Source: Phoenix dactylifera (lineage: Eukaryota; Streptophyta; Magnoliopsida; Arecales; Arecaceae). From it: DNA of 64,000 bases. Positions within the stretch are counted from its first letter, which is position 1; every line of letters starts with the position of its first letter. Positions 12,026 through 23,773 of the stretch are shown here, piece after piece. Made by a program: the position numbers and the translations under genes. The notes under the pieces were generated by a model. It was not told the DNA's origin. It did no database searches and saw nothing but the letters and a program-made list of their open reading frames with translations. Where the stretch lies: the NCBI RefSeq assembly GCF_009389715.1, contig NC_052399.1:16371646-16435645 (forward strand). Reading direction: 5' to 3'.

Positions 12026-14495
12026 TGTTACGCTCTCGACCCGAGATCGTGAGCGGGGGGTCGCGGCAACTGCTGCATACCCATAGAGAACTCTCTCCAC
12101 AAGCATGCAAGGCATCTCAATATGATATCATATATATGCAGCGGAATAATTAACTAATAATATGCAAACTTTATTTTTTTAACTAACCCAACTTACAATG
12201 TCTCACAATGCTAACAATAGTCTAAGATAAAATATCAATTTAAATAAATCTTAATCTAAGATAACTTGTGCCACAGTTTTTCTACTCACTTTTTCATATT
12301 GAAAACTTTAGTAGGCTAGTTCTCTGAATCTGAAAAAAATAATAAATCGTATAATGAGCTAAACGACCCAGTAAGCAATGAACACTCTAGCTAGATACAT
12401 CAGGCAATAATATACAGAAAATAAGTATATATGCAGTACTAAGATATAGATCAAATCTTTCTCAAAATTTTAAAATTCTTTTCATGGATTCAAATTTTTT
12501 TAAATGTTCAATTCATCTTATCGATCCTAAGCTATGACCATATGTTCCCTGTGGCAGGATCATAACACCGACTAATCATCTTGCGGTGAGTTGCGTTCAT
12601 CTTGCAGCAAAATTTTTCAAGACCGCTAGTCTACTGGCGGTATGTCAATCTTGGACACGACCTTTGGGACAAATCATGTACCAACATATTAGCCCCTATG
12701 GGCGGGGTCCTCAACATAGTCAGGTCGAAATTCAATTAGTTCTCAGTTTTATATTTCAGTTCTAAAATTATGCGGTGTCAAAATCGAAATACCGTTCATA
12801 AATTAATTTTTTTTTAATTTATCACATTCAACTCAATAGCTAAGAACTATGACCACATGTTTCCTGTGGCAGGGTTACAGATTAATCTTCTTGCGGTAGA
12901 CAAGTGCCAATGTATTAGCCCCCATTAGCGGAGTTCTTAACATAGCCCAACTGTGAGTCCAAATCTATTTCAATTCAAATCTCTTTTTCTCAAAACATGT
13001 TCAGTATTCCAAACTGAAAGATGTGATATCGAAATCAATCAAACACAATCCAAATTTAAACCAATACGTTCAATTGGAATCATACAATATTTTAGAAATA
13101 GACATATAACACCTTCCATCAAATTCATAAATCAACAATAAGTCGACTCCAAAAAATATTTATAATTTGCCAATAAATTTAGGAAAAAGATTACGTTACT
13201 TACCTTGAACGCAATCCAACTAATATATCCAATAAATCTTGAAAATCCTTCTCAGATCTTGATATTTAAAAACTATATTTTCAATCAGAATTTATCATGA
13301 TTATTCCAAGAATAGAATCTTAATTCCAATACCCTCATAGGGCCGAGCAGGCGAGAGTGCCCGACAAAGTAAAATTCATCGAATCATGCTTGAACTAGGG
13401 CACAGATGGTTCAACAAAAATCGAGGCAATCAAATCTAACATTATTTGGCAGGAGCCAGAATGGAGCTATCATGCCGCCCGACGACCCTAGACCAGAACC
13501 CTTCATCAGGGACAATTCAAATCACTATGAAGAGTCATAGGATCCAACTATCCTAGAAAGAGTAGAAAGAGAAAGTTCTATAAAGAGAATTTAGAGAAAA
13601 AAAGATGGAGAGGAAAGAAAATCTTAGTCGGGTTCAATCAGGAGCCTGGAGTTGGTTGTTAATGGCACGGTTAACTCAAATCAATCAACATATTTGGCCA
13701 TAAATCAAGAGAGAGAAGAGAGAACCAAGAGAGAGGAGAGGAGAGAGAGAAAGAAGAGAGACCCTCTCTTCTTCTCCAAAAGAGGGGAGAGTTGCCTCTC
13801 CCTTTCCTCTTCGGATCAGAGAGGGCGACAGCCACTGTGGCCAGCCCCAGCGACGGTGGCCACGGTCGGTCCGTCGGCCGTTGCCTCGCCGGCGATGGTG
13901 GCCGGCCGGCACGAGGAAGAAGGAAAAGAAATCAACAAGAGCAAGGGGTGATCAAACTCGACATAGATCATGGCCAATTCCACCGATCAACAGTTACACG
14001 TTCAGGGGTCGTCGACAGCTGCAAAATCCGGCCAAACCGGCGGCCGGTGGTGGTTTAATCACGGCAAAAGAAGAAGACCGAAACAGGGCAAACAGGGGAT
14101 CTCTTTCTGGGTCGATTTCCAGCCGATTTCTTGGCCAGCGGCCGCGATTCCGGCTCGAGGGAAGAAAAGCAAGGAAAGGGGAAGAAGTCTAGCGTGATAC
14201 CTCAGCCCCGGCGGCGTCCGGTGGTCTCGATTTCCGGCGAACACAATAATGGGCAACCGCGAGCTTACTGGGAAGAAGAAGAGTAGAGATTGCTCGGGGA
14301 GTAGGCTTTGAAGGGAGAGGACTCACGAAGCCTCTAAATAGAGGCGGCCGCGATCGGAATCCGACTCGGAGTCGAATTCCTTCCGGCGATATCGGGGGAG
14401 GAAGGAGACTCCGATCGGGAGTCTTCTCCTCAAGTGCCAATGGGCCTGGCCTCTTCAGGCCGGCCCACTAGCCCAAAATAAAACTGGCTATTCCA
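12026..14495 (-). repeat. 5' LTR, full length (2470 bp)
   Basis: It starts and ends with TG..CA. It carries a CTCTATTTAGAG TATA-like motif near 14332-14345 (minus) and an AAGGTAAGTAACG splice-donor-like motif near 13190-13210 (minus), as expected of a transcribed R-U5 region. 12530-12740 and 12840-12960 contain two diverged copies of a block with TGTGGCAGG, TCTTGCGGT and TATTAGCCCC landmarks. Confidence 0.8.
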
Positions 14496-14500
14496 ATCCT
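14496..14500. repeat. Target-site duplication ATCCT, right copy
   Basis: Exact match to 9528-9532, directly after the LTR terminus. Confidence 0.85.
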
Positions 14501-16160
14501 CCTCTCAGAAGCCTTTCTGGTCATTCATTAACAGGGTAGCTTAGATGTCCATTATCTTGGTTATTTCAGAGGCTTTTCTTTCAAACATAGTTCAGGCAGG
14601 CTGGGGGTACCTTCAGTCGTTTCCCGATAGGTTTCTCTGGTTGTTAATAGCTGTTGAAGAGTGTTTTTGTGTGTGTGTGTTGTTATCAAAGGCAGAGTCT
14701 AGGTAATTTTACTCAAATTCGGTGAATGCAAAACCGAGATGTAATCATCTCTACGGGGGTCAAATAAAGGCTCTGGAATAATAATAATAATAAAGGCTGT
14801 GGAACAGAACCAAACCACTGTTTATAAGAAGTGGTACTGTGCCATCATGCATCTAAGGAGCGCTGAAAATAGCCTTGTAACTTTGGAAGAGGAGTTGCCT
14901 CATAGAGGGAGTCGCAGTGACTAGAGGAAGTCGTCAGACCATGCAAGGGGATCTTTTGTTTGGTTGTCTTCTCTCGCGCAAAAGAAAATTTTTTAGGGCT
15001 TTTTGAATTACATATCTTAAATAGCTTATGGGCTTACGTTAATAGCCGCACCTCGTTATTTCAAAGCTTAAAAGCCAAAAGCTAGAGTGCATCTCCTGGA
15101 ATTTGAATTTGGATGATTATAATATGGATGGGTCTTAATCTATATAACTTTCACAAAATTACTTGAAAAAATTGTATGTCACCATTTTAAATAAGTCTTT
15201 CGTGCTTTCATTAACTTCAAAAAAAATATTTTTCTTTTTTTTCTCCCAAGCAATCTTCTGCAGACTTATTTTTCAGGGAAAAATGTAGGTAGAACAACTC
15301 ATGTGTCTGATCCGGCCAATTTGGTCATGAACGGTAAGTAAACCTAATAGGATCCAAAGTTGGGCTGTGAGGCCCAAAAGGCCCATCTTTGTGCAAGCTT
15401 CGTCACTGCCCGAACTGGAATCTCTTAAACCTGAAACACCATAAAATTTCGTAACGAGTCAAAATGAATCATAAAAGGTCTCTTTCAAACGTTCCACGCA
15501 GAAATAGCTTTTGTCTTGGGTTTGGTTGGTAAAGTTCTGTTAGCTTCACATCCGAGCAAGGAAGAATTGCTAAGAATCCAGAAGTCGAAAAAGTTCAGAA
15601 GATTAATCGTGGGAAATGGCTAAGACCGGCATTAGATAAGTGCAGAGCAATAGACCACATGACTGCAAATAACAACGACAGCATCATTAGTTTTGCGATT
15701 TGTTCCTGTTTCTTGAATAAGTCATGAATTAGTTACAATTAAAAATATATATATATTGCATGAATGGCAGGTGCTTGTGTCTCACAATATTTACTTCTTT
15801 TAGTGGATCAAGTTTATTAACGTATATATATCCATTTTGAACTTGCCTCGACATTTCCATAATCCCCATATAGAATATGATTGACACGTACAAGTAATAT
15901 TTATCAACTTTTTAAGGCATGCAATGTATATTGTTTTCGGAGTCCATACCGGTTCTCCAGTCATTGATGGTTCTAAAACCGCTAAGCCTACATTACATGC
16001 AAGAAAACTTATTTATTCATTTTTTTAGAAATATGTTTCATTCATATGATAGAATATATAGTTAAATAAATTGGATTCTTGCTAAGTCTTCTCTAAATAA
16101 ATACTTATTTATCCATAGATAGATAGATAGAAAGTATGCTCGTGATTGAGGTGGTGTTTC
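14501..16160. other. Intergenic region; no gene seen
   Basis: This stretch continues the PI4K 3' flank interrupted by the LTR element. It contains a short (GT)n near 14670-14681, (AAT)n near 14780-14793 and a (GATA)n near 16116-16130. No coding region or RNA gene can be supported. Confidence 0.5.
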
Positions 16161-16509
16161 GACTAGTCCCCACACTTGGCCCTGAGAGAGTGGATTCAGA
16201 TTAGTCAAGCTTTAGCTAGCCCCGGCACCGGGTCCGATGGAGCTAGCATAAATTTATCCTTTTCCAGTTTGAACTAGTCCGGGAACTCGGCTTGGCATAA
16301 CTAATTTCCTCCAAACCAGTCCCGTTATTTGGCCTCAAAGAACTAGCACGAACTTATTGTAGTATAGTCATGTATAACCAACCTCCTGTAAACTGCAATA
16401 CCATGTATAATTTTCTCATGTGAGATATTCCAATTACTCCTGCATTTGGCCTGACAGAAGTAATTTTCTGAATTTCAATTAGTTCCGGCTCTCGGCTCGT
16501 TGGGAATAG
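16161..16509. repeat. Array of short degenerate hairpin units
   Basis: Six diverged units of about 35 bp share the pattern (A)CTAGTCC..GGCCT..GAACTAG. Several are self-complementary. Unit 2 has AGCTAGCCCC (16214-16223) against GGAGCTAGC (16239-16247). Unit 5 has AATTACTCCTG (16432-16442) against CAGAAGTAATT (16455-16465), with one mismatch. The other units lie near 16161, 16271, 16315 and 16477. Each stem encloses a loop containing TTGGCC or CTCGGC. Confidence 0.5.
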
Positions 16510-16544
16510 GATGCAATTAGCTTAATACTGTTGGTGTTATTAAG

Positions 16545-16690
16545 GTATCTCCTTGCTCCTTGACCATGTGTAAGAATCCGTGCGGGTGTGTGTTTAGTCT
16601 CACATTAGTTATTCGCTGGGTAGATCTTGGGTATTTATACAGAATCAAGAAATCCAAATAATACCTTTTGGCTAGCCATTTTGGATGGAG
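16545..16690 (+). mobile_element. LTR-like fragment related to the TRIM at 44.95-45.4 kb
   Basis: The stretch from TTATTCGCTGGGTAG through AATAATACC, TGGCTAGCCATTTTGG and GGGTTGTTATA parallels both terminal repeats of the element at about 44950-45405. No primer-binding site or target duplication is visible here, so it is either a solo terminal repeat or a fragment. Confidence 0.4.
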
Positions 16691-16809
16691 TCCTGGGTTG
16701 TTATACCATGGCTTTTGAGTTCTCCTCTTCCAAGGATTTGTGTGCAGTGTGTGCTTCTCTTGGACCTTCTATCGACAATTGGACCTTCTAGAACAGTTGA
16801 TGTGCAGAT

Positions 16810-17350
16810 GTGGATTATAAAACATGGTTCTTCCTTGGTTCATCTTTCTATAGATTCATCAACAATGGGGCTATTCTTTCTCCTTTCTATGAAGCCACTT
16901 GGAAAGCTGCAATTCCAAAAAGAGTGAAACCCTTCCTTTGGCTTGCCTCGAAGAATAAACTTTATACTGGCAAGATTCTTGCAAGAAAAGGTTGCACGGT
17001 GAGTATAGGTTGCCTCTTTTGTGGAGCTAGTGTGAAACTGCATCTCAAGTGCTCCTTCACTAGAAGTATTTGATTTCCTCTAAAGTTGCACTTGCAAAGA
17101 TTACAAGGATGGCCGTCTAACCTAAAAGCTCTATGGACCACCTAGAGATGCCAAAGGATTCACACATTGTTTGGAAGGACCTCGGATCAGCTCACTGTTG
17201 CGCTTTGTTGGCAAATTTGGCATGAGAGAAATTCAAGAATCTCCATGAGAAAAAGAAGAAAAAAAATCTTCAATTAGAGCTATCTTGTGCAAGACCTTTC
17301 AAATATTCAAGTCATGTGGCGACCTTTGCTCAGCCAATGAGGTCAACTAC
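16810..17350 (+). mobile_element. LINE fragment: zinc-binding end of reverse transcriptase
   Basis: The frame at 16810-17073 contains ATWKAAIPKRVKPFLWLA followed by LARKGC and CLFCG. This is the zf-RVT signature found at the C-terminal side of plant LINE reverse transcriptases. After a frame break, ALCWQIWHERNSRI near 17200-17241 matches the usual downstream region. The upstream reverse transcriptase is absent, so this is a 5'-truncated, dead copy. Confidence 0.75.
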
Positions 17351-17497
17351 CACAAGGAATGTCGACACTCTTATTTCCCCTTTGGTGTGGACGTGCTAAT
17401 GAAGGATTCTCCCCTTTTGCATTCAACTTTTCCTTCATAAGACTGATTTTCAGCTCAGTGTTATAAGTATTGTTTAGAGGATAAGATGGTGCACATA

Positions 17498-17498
<1 letters not shown>

Positions 17499-17549
<51 letters not shown>
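17499..17549. repeat. (TA)n microsatellite, ~50 bp
   Basis: Uninterrupted alternating TA, about 25 units, lying 3' of the LINE fragment. Confidence 0.95.
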
Positions 17550-17550
<1 letters not shown>

Positions 17551-17553
<3 letters not shown>

Positions 17554-19249
17554 GTTTTTACTTGGAAAAAAAATTAATTTAAAAAAAAATAGATCAATTT
17601 TATTCCCTAAGTTTTAGATTGTTTAAAAACTTTAAAATTCTTATCATTTTCTCTATATGCTGGTACAACTCTCTGAAAAGAACGTTGGTTTTAATTTTCT
17701 AAGGCATGTGATATTTCTGAAACATCGCATCTTCGAAAATGCCACATCATATCGATCATCGGACAAAGTCTATAAATAGGCTCTGGGTCTAATATTTAGA
17801 AATGTGAACGCACAAAGAATCCTCTCGGCACGCCCTGACACATATAATGTCGACACTGTTATCCTTTATCGAGCATCTTTTTTACTTAGACCTAGTCAAA
17901 ATCTTGGGAAGTGCATGGAAACTGAACCTACTCTTTAATCTGCCCACCACCTTATGGTCCTTAACCAGGCGTCGGTTGGGGAGTGAAGGGCTATTTTCTT
18001 GAATTCCCCCCACCTTCGTTGCTTGAGGTTGCGGACCGATAGTCAGATAAGGAACTCGGCAATTTGGTTGTGACGGAACCACTAATCTCGGTTGCAACTA
18101 CGGTGCTCGATAGATTGGATCACAAGCTTGAATATCTTCAGCCCTATCTTATCTCTTGCCTTCTCCGTTCTAATTTAGCAACCTTTTGCTTGATATTCGT
18201 TGTGCCAAGTGATATCTTAGTTGTGTGTCAATGAGATGAAAACCAAGGTTCAATTCTTCATTGCTCGCAGGCAAGCCCGAGACACGTCCAACAAGCATAT
18301 GTTTCGTCTCAACAAGACATGTAGCACCAATAATTGACATGCCTATATCGATCTCATTGCCTTCTACAGGTCAAAATCAAGGGTCCAAACCACAACCAAC
18401 TCTATTCTCCCATTTCCCCCCATGGTTTAGTTTAAACCCATACATATTATAGCCAGTCTGCCCCTACCGGCCATCGTAAACAAACAAACGAAAAAAAAAA
18501 GTTAACAATACCCCAAAGTCAGCGCTCCTCTCTTCCACCTACTCTCAGAACAAAATTTCATGGCCTCCAGTTCCCCACCGGCCAAGAGGAATCGTAACCT
18601 CACTCCTTGTAAAATAATTTTATATGGTATTTGTTTTTTAATATAATATGAAATTCAACTATGTAGCCTGACCTTTACCTCAATGGTAACAACCTCTTAT
18701 TACATTGCATGCACTAACATAGCCATGCACGGTGCATCATACTAATTATAAGCACATCATCTTCTATGGATCAATCGCTGAGACGATCATATAGTGAATG
18801 GGATTTGATAATAAAAAAAAGGAGATGGTTGGCAGGGTCATATGGAACATAAGGTATAATTTTTTCTTGACATTTGTTCTGATTGTGCTAATCTTTCAAT
18901 AGCCAAAATTTTGGTCAAAAATTTCAACTCCTGTCTTTCTCTCTCCTACCTCAATTATATATATATATATATATATATGTAACTATTAAAAAATAATAAC
19001 TGGGGCCGGGTAGCCGCGAACCTGGCAAAGATTCCCCATGATCCCTCCCCGGTCCCTTGTCGTGCCTTTTAACCCCCGTTTCCCCCGCGCACGCTGCTGC
19101 TTCACTCTTCTGTAGAAAGTAGTAAATAAACAGCATCTACCCCCTTTCTCTCTCTGATTCCGGAAACAAAGCCGGAGAGCACCGAGAGAAGGGAAAGTAG
19201 AGACGCGGAGAATTTCCAAGCAAGAAGGCCCGATCGCCGGACTACATCA
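17551..19249. other. Intergenic region upstream of the NHL gene; no gene seen
   Basis: No supported coding region. A (TA)n tract occupies about 18956-18977. The last 250 bp become CT- and GC-rich, consistent with a leader. TAAATAAA at 19123-19130, about 120 bp before the start codon, is only a weak TATA candidate. Confidence 0.45.
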
Positions 19250-19819
19250 ATGGATAAATCTCCCGAAGCCTCGGGCCGGCGGAGAAGCGGCGGCGGAGGG
19301 AAGACGAACCTCGCATCCTGCGTGGTGGCGACGGTGTTTCTAATCCTGGTAGCGGGGGCGCTGGTGGTGGTGTTCCTCGTCTTCTTCCGGCCCCGGGACC
19401 CCAAGATCCAAGTGGACTCCATCCAGTTTCCGGGCTTCTCCGCCGCCAACGGAACCGTCAGCTTCACCTTCGCCCAGTACGCGGCGGTGCGCAACCCCAA
19501 CCGCGCCGCCTTCTCCCACTACGACAGCACGCTCCAGCTCGTCTACGCCGGCAACCAGGTGGGCTTCATGTTCATCCCCGCCGGCCAGATCGACGGCGGC
19601 CGCACCCAGTATATGGCCGCCAGCTTCGCCGTCGACTCCTTCCCCCTCCCGGCCTCGCCGCCGCCGCCGCCGGGGGCCGGCATGGAGGTCGAGTCCCGGA
19701 TGCGGGTCAAGGGGAGAGTCCGGGTCCTGCGCTTCTTCACGCACCACGTCGAGGCCACCGCCACCTGCCTCGTCGCGGTCTCTGCCGGCGACGGCGCCGT
19801 CCTAGGGTTCCGGTGCTGA
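19250..19819 (+). CDS. NDR1/HIN1-like (NHL), LEA-2 family membrane protein
   Basis: A single exon of 189 residues, very GC-rich. A short basic N-terminal tail (RRRSGGGGK, residues 10-18) precedes one hydrophobic segment at about 21-47. The extracytosolic part has LEA-2-type beta-structure. It contains the family motif RNPNRAAFSHYDSTL (residues 81-95), the VYAGNQVG strand and a C-terminal VKGRVRVL..HHVEATATC pattern. Most such proteins sit in the plasma membrane with the LEA-2 domain outside. Some take part in pathogen or abiotic stress responses, but that role is family knowledge and not shown here. The proline run at about 136-141 is an insertion within the domain. The first in-frame ATG was chosen. 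The length is typical for a compact NHL protein. Confidence 0.88.
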   Translation: MDKSPEASGRRRSGGGGKTNLASCVVATVFLILVAGALVVVFLVFFRPRDPKIQVDSIQFPGFSAANGTVSFTFAQYAAVRNPNRAAFSHYDSTLQLVYAGNQVGFMFIPAGQIDGGRTQYMAASFAVDSFPLPASPPPPPGAGMEVESRMRVKGRVRVLRFFTHHVEATATCLVAVSAGDGAVLGFRC

Positions 19820-19822
19820 TAT

Positions 19823-20814
19823 GGTCGGATCGGATTCGCATCCGATTAGATCGAGAATGAAATTGCAAAAAACCAAAAAAAAAGAAAGAAATGAGGGATA
19901 GATTATTTTTTTAAAGCAATGTGGGTGTAATGTAGAATAGATTTTTGTTCCCCCCTTGTTAATTTGAGGGTAGTTTTTTTTTTTTTGCTTTCGCCACCTC
20001 TCCGTGTTTAATTTTTTCAGTTAATCTTCTTCTTTTTTGTTCGAGAGATAAACCCTGCTATTCTCCAAAAATGCGGAAGGAGACAAAGGATTTCAAGGGT
20101 ATTAGTGGCATTTTACCTGAAAGTGAAGGCAGTGCTTGTGGGAATAAATTTAGAATCGTACTCTCTCAACTGAAGAAAGGCAATTAAAACAGAATGGGGG
20201 CAGTAGATCCTTCATTAACTCAAGTTGCAGCTCGTTCCTATAACTGAAGTGCTTGGTAAATTTTGCTGAGCCAGAAAAGGATCTTTGGTGCCATCTCAAG
20301 AAAGACCACCACCTCGTCTCAGGAATGTTTTAGAACTCTGGTAACTCGACTTGAGCCCAAGCTTTTGATACAACTGCCGGGAAAATGCGTTTGTGTGCCT
20401 CTTCATCATGTTGTTGCGTAGTACGCACCATCAGCCTTGGCCATTTACATTTGGCAAGGCTGCTAGAGATGAGATTTCTAGAAATTAAGGGAAAATTTTA
20501 ATAAATTTTTTTGTGGCAGATAGGAGCATCCTCCTGTGTTCGAAAATTGATAATAAGATTTGACAGTGAAACTCTTGCCAGGGCCCACAGGCCGTCCTAT
20601 TAAGGGTTTAAGACTCATGGGCGCTGCCATAGAAATTGGATCGGCTGTAAGAGTCCCTCCATGTTTATTCAAAATGATTAGCTGAAAAGTATTATTCAAG
20701 TTTCTGATTCTATATAAATATTTAAGTTCTATCTAGCAAATAATCGATATAAGACTAAATATATGCTCGTACAGAACCTTACAGTTGATTAGCCGTAGGT
20801 TTAAAATCTCATAC
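19823..20814. other. 3' flank of the NHL gene and intergenic DNA
   Basis: T-rich sequence after the stop is probably the 3' UTR. Further on there is nothing coding that I can recognise; the minus-strand frame at 20478-20699 has no known domain. Confidence 0.4.
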
Positions 20815-21110
20815 CTAGGTAATTGATTCCACCGGACGAAGCAAAACCCACCCAAGATAGATTTCTAGCCTTCCCAGAAAAAAGAACCGTCGGATACTGT
20901 CAGCACGGTACACAAGCCGGAGGGTAGTAAGAAGACGGACATACAGTACTGTGGCAGGAGGGACACAGCCAAATCGACAAGAATAAATCATCCTTCCACA
21001 CAGTGAGAGGAGGCTTTCCAAGCAGCCAATTTGTCCGGAAGTGGCTGCCGATGGTGCTTTGAGAGAGCAATATCATACAGTGGCAGCCCAAGGTAGGTAA
21101 GCAGTCGGCA
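20815..21110 (-). mobile_element. LINE fragment: C-terminal reverse-transcriptase region
   Basis: On the minus strand the sequence reads TYLGLPLYDIALSKHHRQP, then KLAAWKASS, an in-frame stop, and FILVDLAVSLLPQY, CMSVFLLPSG and FFWEG. This order (YLGLPL, then WK, then MS..LP, then FFWEG) is the conserved pattern of plant LINE reverse transcriptases just after the catalytic core. It carries a stop and is truncated at both ends, so it is inactive. Confidence 0.7.
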
Positions 21111-21854
21111 GCTTTTGAATCGGCAGTGAAGCGAGGAGGCCCCTAGTGCATGATTGTTGCCATGGGGGACCGAGCCTAAATTTGATTACTTTATTTTCAG
21201 CCACAAAATCAAACTGGAAAAAGGCAATGAGAGGTCGCCTCCCAAGGCCCAGATACAGATCATACTTGTTTCTATATTCATGCTTGATGAATGAGGTCTA
21301 CAAGAATCAGCAGCAGAAGTGATTGGTGGCTTGGTGCATACAGTGTAGAACATAACTTCTATTTCAAGTGAGAGGATTAAATAACACTTTTATCTCAAGA
21401 AAAATTGCAAAAGGGAGAAAATATAGAATGGAAAGACAAGAAAGTGGTTATTATCATATTATTTTGTTATTCATCTATATCCATTTCTAAGATAACAAGC
21501 AAAATAAAAAAAAAAGATAATAAGGCACCATATATGCTACATTAGTATAATTTTCAAGATTTAATTATAAATCATTCACGACCTCATTAGAGAATGAATG
21601 AGGAAATGTTAACTAGATTAAAAAAAAAAAAGTATTTTCACAAATAAAAAATTCAACCACCTATGAATCCAAGCGAAATGCATGAACTCACTGGCAAACA
21701 TCCAACCACACTTGACCTTTTTGTTACTCATGTAACTAGAGCATGGCACATGCTGCGCACGTGTTAAGTGGTAGAAACATGAAGCTTCGCATGGAGAACT
21801 CGGTTACCTAGTAGTAGAGAAGAAATAAAATTACAATACTGCTTTGTTTCCTAT
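21111..21854. other. Intergenic region; no gene seen
   Basis: AT-rich DNA with no recognisable coding sequence; the short frames are not protein-like. Confidence 0.4.
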
Positions 21855-21857
21855 TTA

Positions 21858-22103
21858 GAGCATATTTGATTATTCCTATAGGCTCAGACTAAAAATCCTG
21901 CAGGATTTTTTAGATTGGGCCATCCATTTCAGCTTAGTGTTGTATCAACCAAGCTCCACCCAACTCAAATCATGTGAAAGAAAAAAAAATGCTAGAGTTT
22001 AGCTGGATTTAGACAGTGCTAGAACATGCAAGCTAGATAGGCCAACATATCCGACTCCTATAGGATTTTCAACACAATCCTGTAGAAATATCCAAACACG
22101 CCC
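21858..22103. mobile_element. Tourist-like (PIF/Harbinger) MITE, 246 bp, TTA target duplication
   Basis: The left end GAGCATATTTGATTATTCCT and the reverse complement of the right end, GGGCGTGTTTGGATATTTCT, form a terminal inverted repeat extending into AAAATCCTRYAGGA. TTA lies at 21855-21857 and 22104-22106. The internal AGCTAGATAGGCCAACA motif is shared with the MITEs inside the 1-3098 array. A (TTTAA)n run follows on the right. Confidence 0.8.
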
Positions 22104-22106
22104 TTA

Positions 22107-23770
22107 ATTTAATTTAATTTAATTTATAAGGTTATAGAGGATGGGCTAGCCCAGTACTGTTATAGCCTTGATGAAGCATATAACTGGTGCCATGTGTTGC
22201 ACGAGCAAAAGCCACGACATGCTAAACTTTGGCCCAGGCTAAGCAACCAGGCCTGGAAAGACAACAAGAAAAAAAGGAGGATGTCCACACCCTCGCCCAA
22301 AAAGGCCGAAGGCCAGTAGTATAAACCCACAGCCCAGGCCTCAAAGCTGAACTTGTCAAACTTTAACGTACTGGCCAGGCCCATCAATATCTGTGTAGAG
22401 AGGGATGATTGAATTCCCTTTCTTTTTTTTTTCTTTTTCTTTTTTTTCTATTTTCGGTAGCAAACTGGGATTCACTTGTGACAGGGATAAAGAGATTTGC
22501 TATGCATGCGACTTTTCCATAATGCAAACATATACACTATGACCCAAAGTATGGTGTCTTCACATGCTCATGTGGCTCAGCTTAATTCATTTTTCAATGA
22601 TAAAGACACTTATCAAAATGATTTGTTACCTATCAAAATACTGTTGTGCAACACTCCATTGAAAATGCATCAGAATGGATTCTAGCATCCTACATAGTAG
22701 CAAGTTCGAATTGTTAAACAATATTGGAAATATTGCACCTCCTTCTCTTGTTGGTCTATTTCCGCCTATAATGTGCACCGTTGAACCTCAACTATATATA
22801 AAATAAAAAAAAGGAAAAACCTATGCATGGCTCATTTTATATTTCACAAATTGCATTTGTCGATTGTTATCAAGAACTCAAGGCCCAATCCGCTCTCTTC
22901 TTTCTCGGTCTATGACTCTGGGGTCCCTCCCTGTCTGAAAGAGCATCACAGAAACTGAGCTTGTCCTATTTAGGAGGCAGCAAAATGAAAGCTCGCCGGA
23001 GATAGAGAAAGCATAAGCTAGACCATTAGAAAAGGGCATAGGAAGCTTGCTCTCAACAAAAGTCTTTCTTTTTGTTTGACTCCTTTGACTACTGTACCGG
23101 AAATTTGAACAAACCAGGGATGATTTGTTGACTTCTATGCTCTAGGGCTCCCCTTCCCGAGACCCGATTGGACTTCTAGGTTCGCTCACTTCTTTGTAAG
23201 AGTTTGATCATCTACAGGCATGAGCATCATGCATGTGAAAATGCATAAAATGATTTAATCGGCTAACCCTATTAGATTTAGAAATACCAGCATCTATCAT
23301 GTATGTAAAGGCCAATCACGCTCCATGGTGGTCGATGATTCTACCATGTTGATGATGCCCTAAAAATGGTCGACTCCATGAATCGGTAACTACCACTCGA
23401 TCCCAAGGTGAAACAATAACAGGAATCCATTCTTTATCCTCACATTAAAGAAAGCGAAAGAAGAAGAATAATAAGTCAATGTCACTTGCTGAACACATAC
23501 ATCTACTTTCTTTAGGAGCAGGGTCCCATCTCTCTAGGATGAAGCAACTCATGCAATGCAAAAAGGCTTCCATGGCCACAGCAGAGGCTAAAACAGAGTT
23601 GGGCTTTTTACAACACAACCAAGAGCCAACCGGCTGCCAGTTCAAGTGATTTCACTGGTCTGGTGAAACCATGCCATATGTGGTGGACCAACATGGCGCG
23701 TAGGTGAACGAGACCTACACGCCGGCGTACGTCTCACAGTCCTCTTGCCACCCCTATAATTTCTGGTAAT
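22107..23770. other. Intergenic region; no gene seen
   Basis: No supported gene. A polypyrimidine tract lies at about 22417-22450. The short frames on either strand have no recognisable domains. Confidence 0.4.
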
Positions 23771-23773
23771 TAA

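Larger units (their letters stand above)
9533..14495 (-). mobile_element. Complete non-autonomous LTR retrotransposon (Ty3/gypsy-derived, LARD-like)
   Basis: The 4963-bp element reads on the minus strand and has an exact ATCCT duplication at both flanks. The 5' LTR is 12026-14495, the primer-binding site 12007-12018, the internal region about 10.09-12.0 kb, the polypurine tract next to 10073, and the 3' LTR 9533-10072. Both LTRs begin TG and end CA on either strand. Just before the polypurine tract the minus strand reads AATTTCGAGGGTAAAATT, which matches the usual end of a Ty3/gypsy polyprotein gene. However, the ~1.9-kb internal region is AT-rich with no long open frame, so the element must have been moved in trans. 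The two LTRs differ greatly in length (2470 versus 540 bp). Confidence 0.88.

Noticed and set aside
13652..14192. Short GC-rich open frames within the long LTR
   Set aside because: They lie wholly inside a non-coding LTR and overlap each other in several frames.
17881..18450. Possible retrotransposon coding remnants downstream of the LINE fragment
   Set aside because: No conserved residues of gag, protease, reverse transcriptase or integrase could be read in any frame.
19340..19747. 135-codon minus-strand frame over the NHL gene
   Set aside because: It is an antisense shadow in GC-rich sequence, with no domain.
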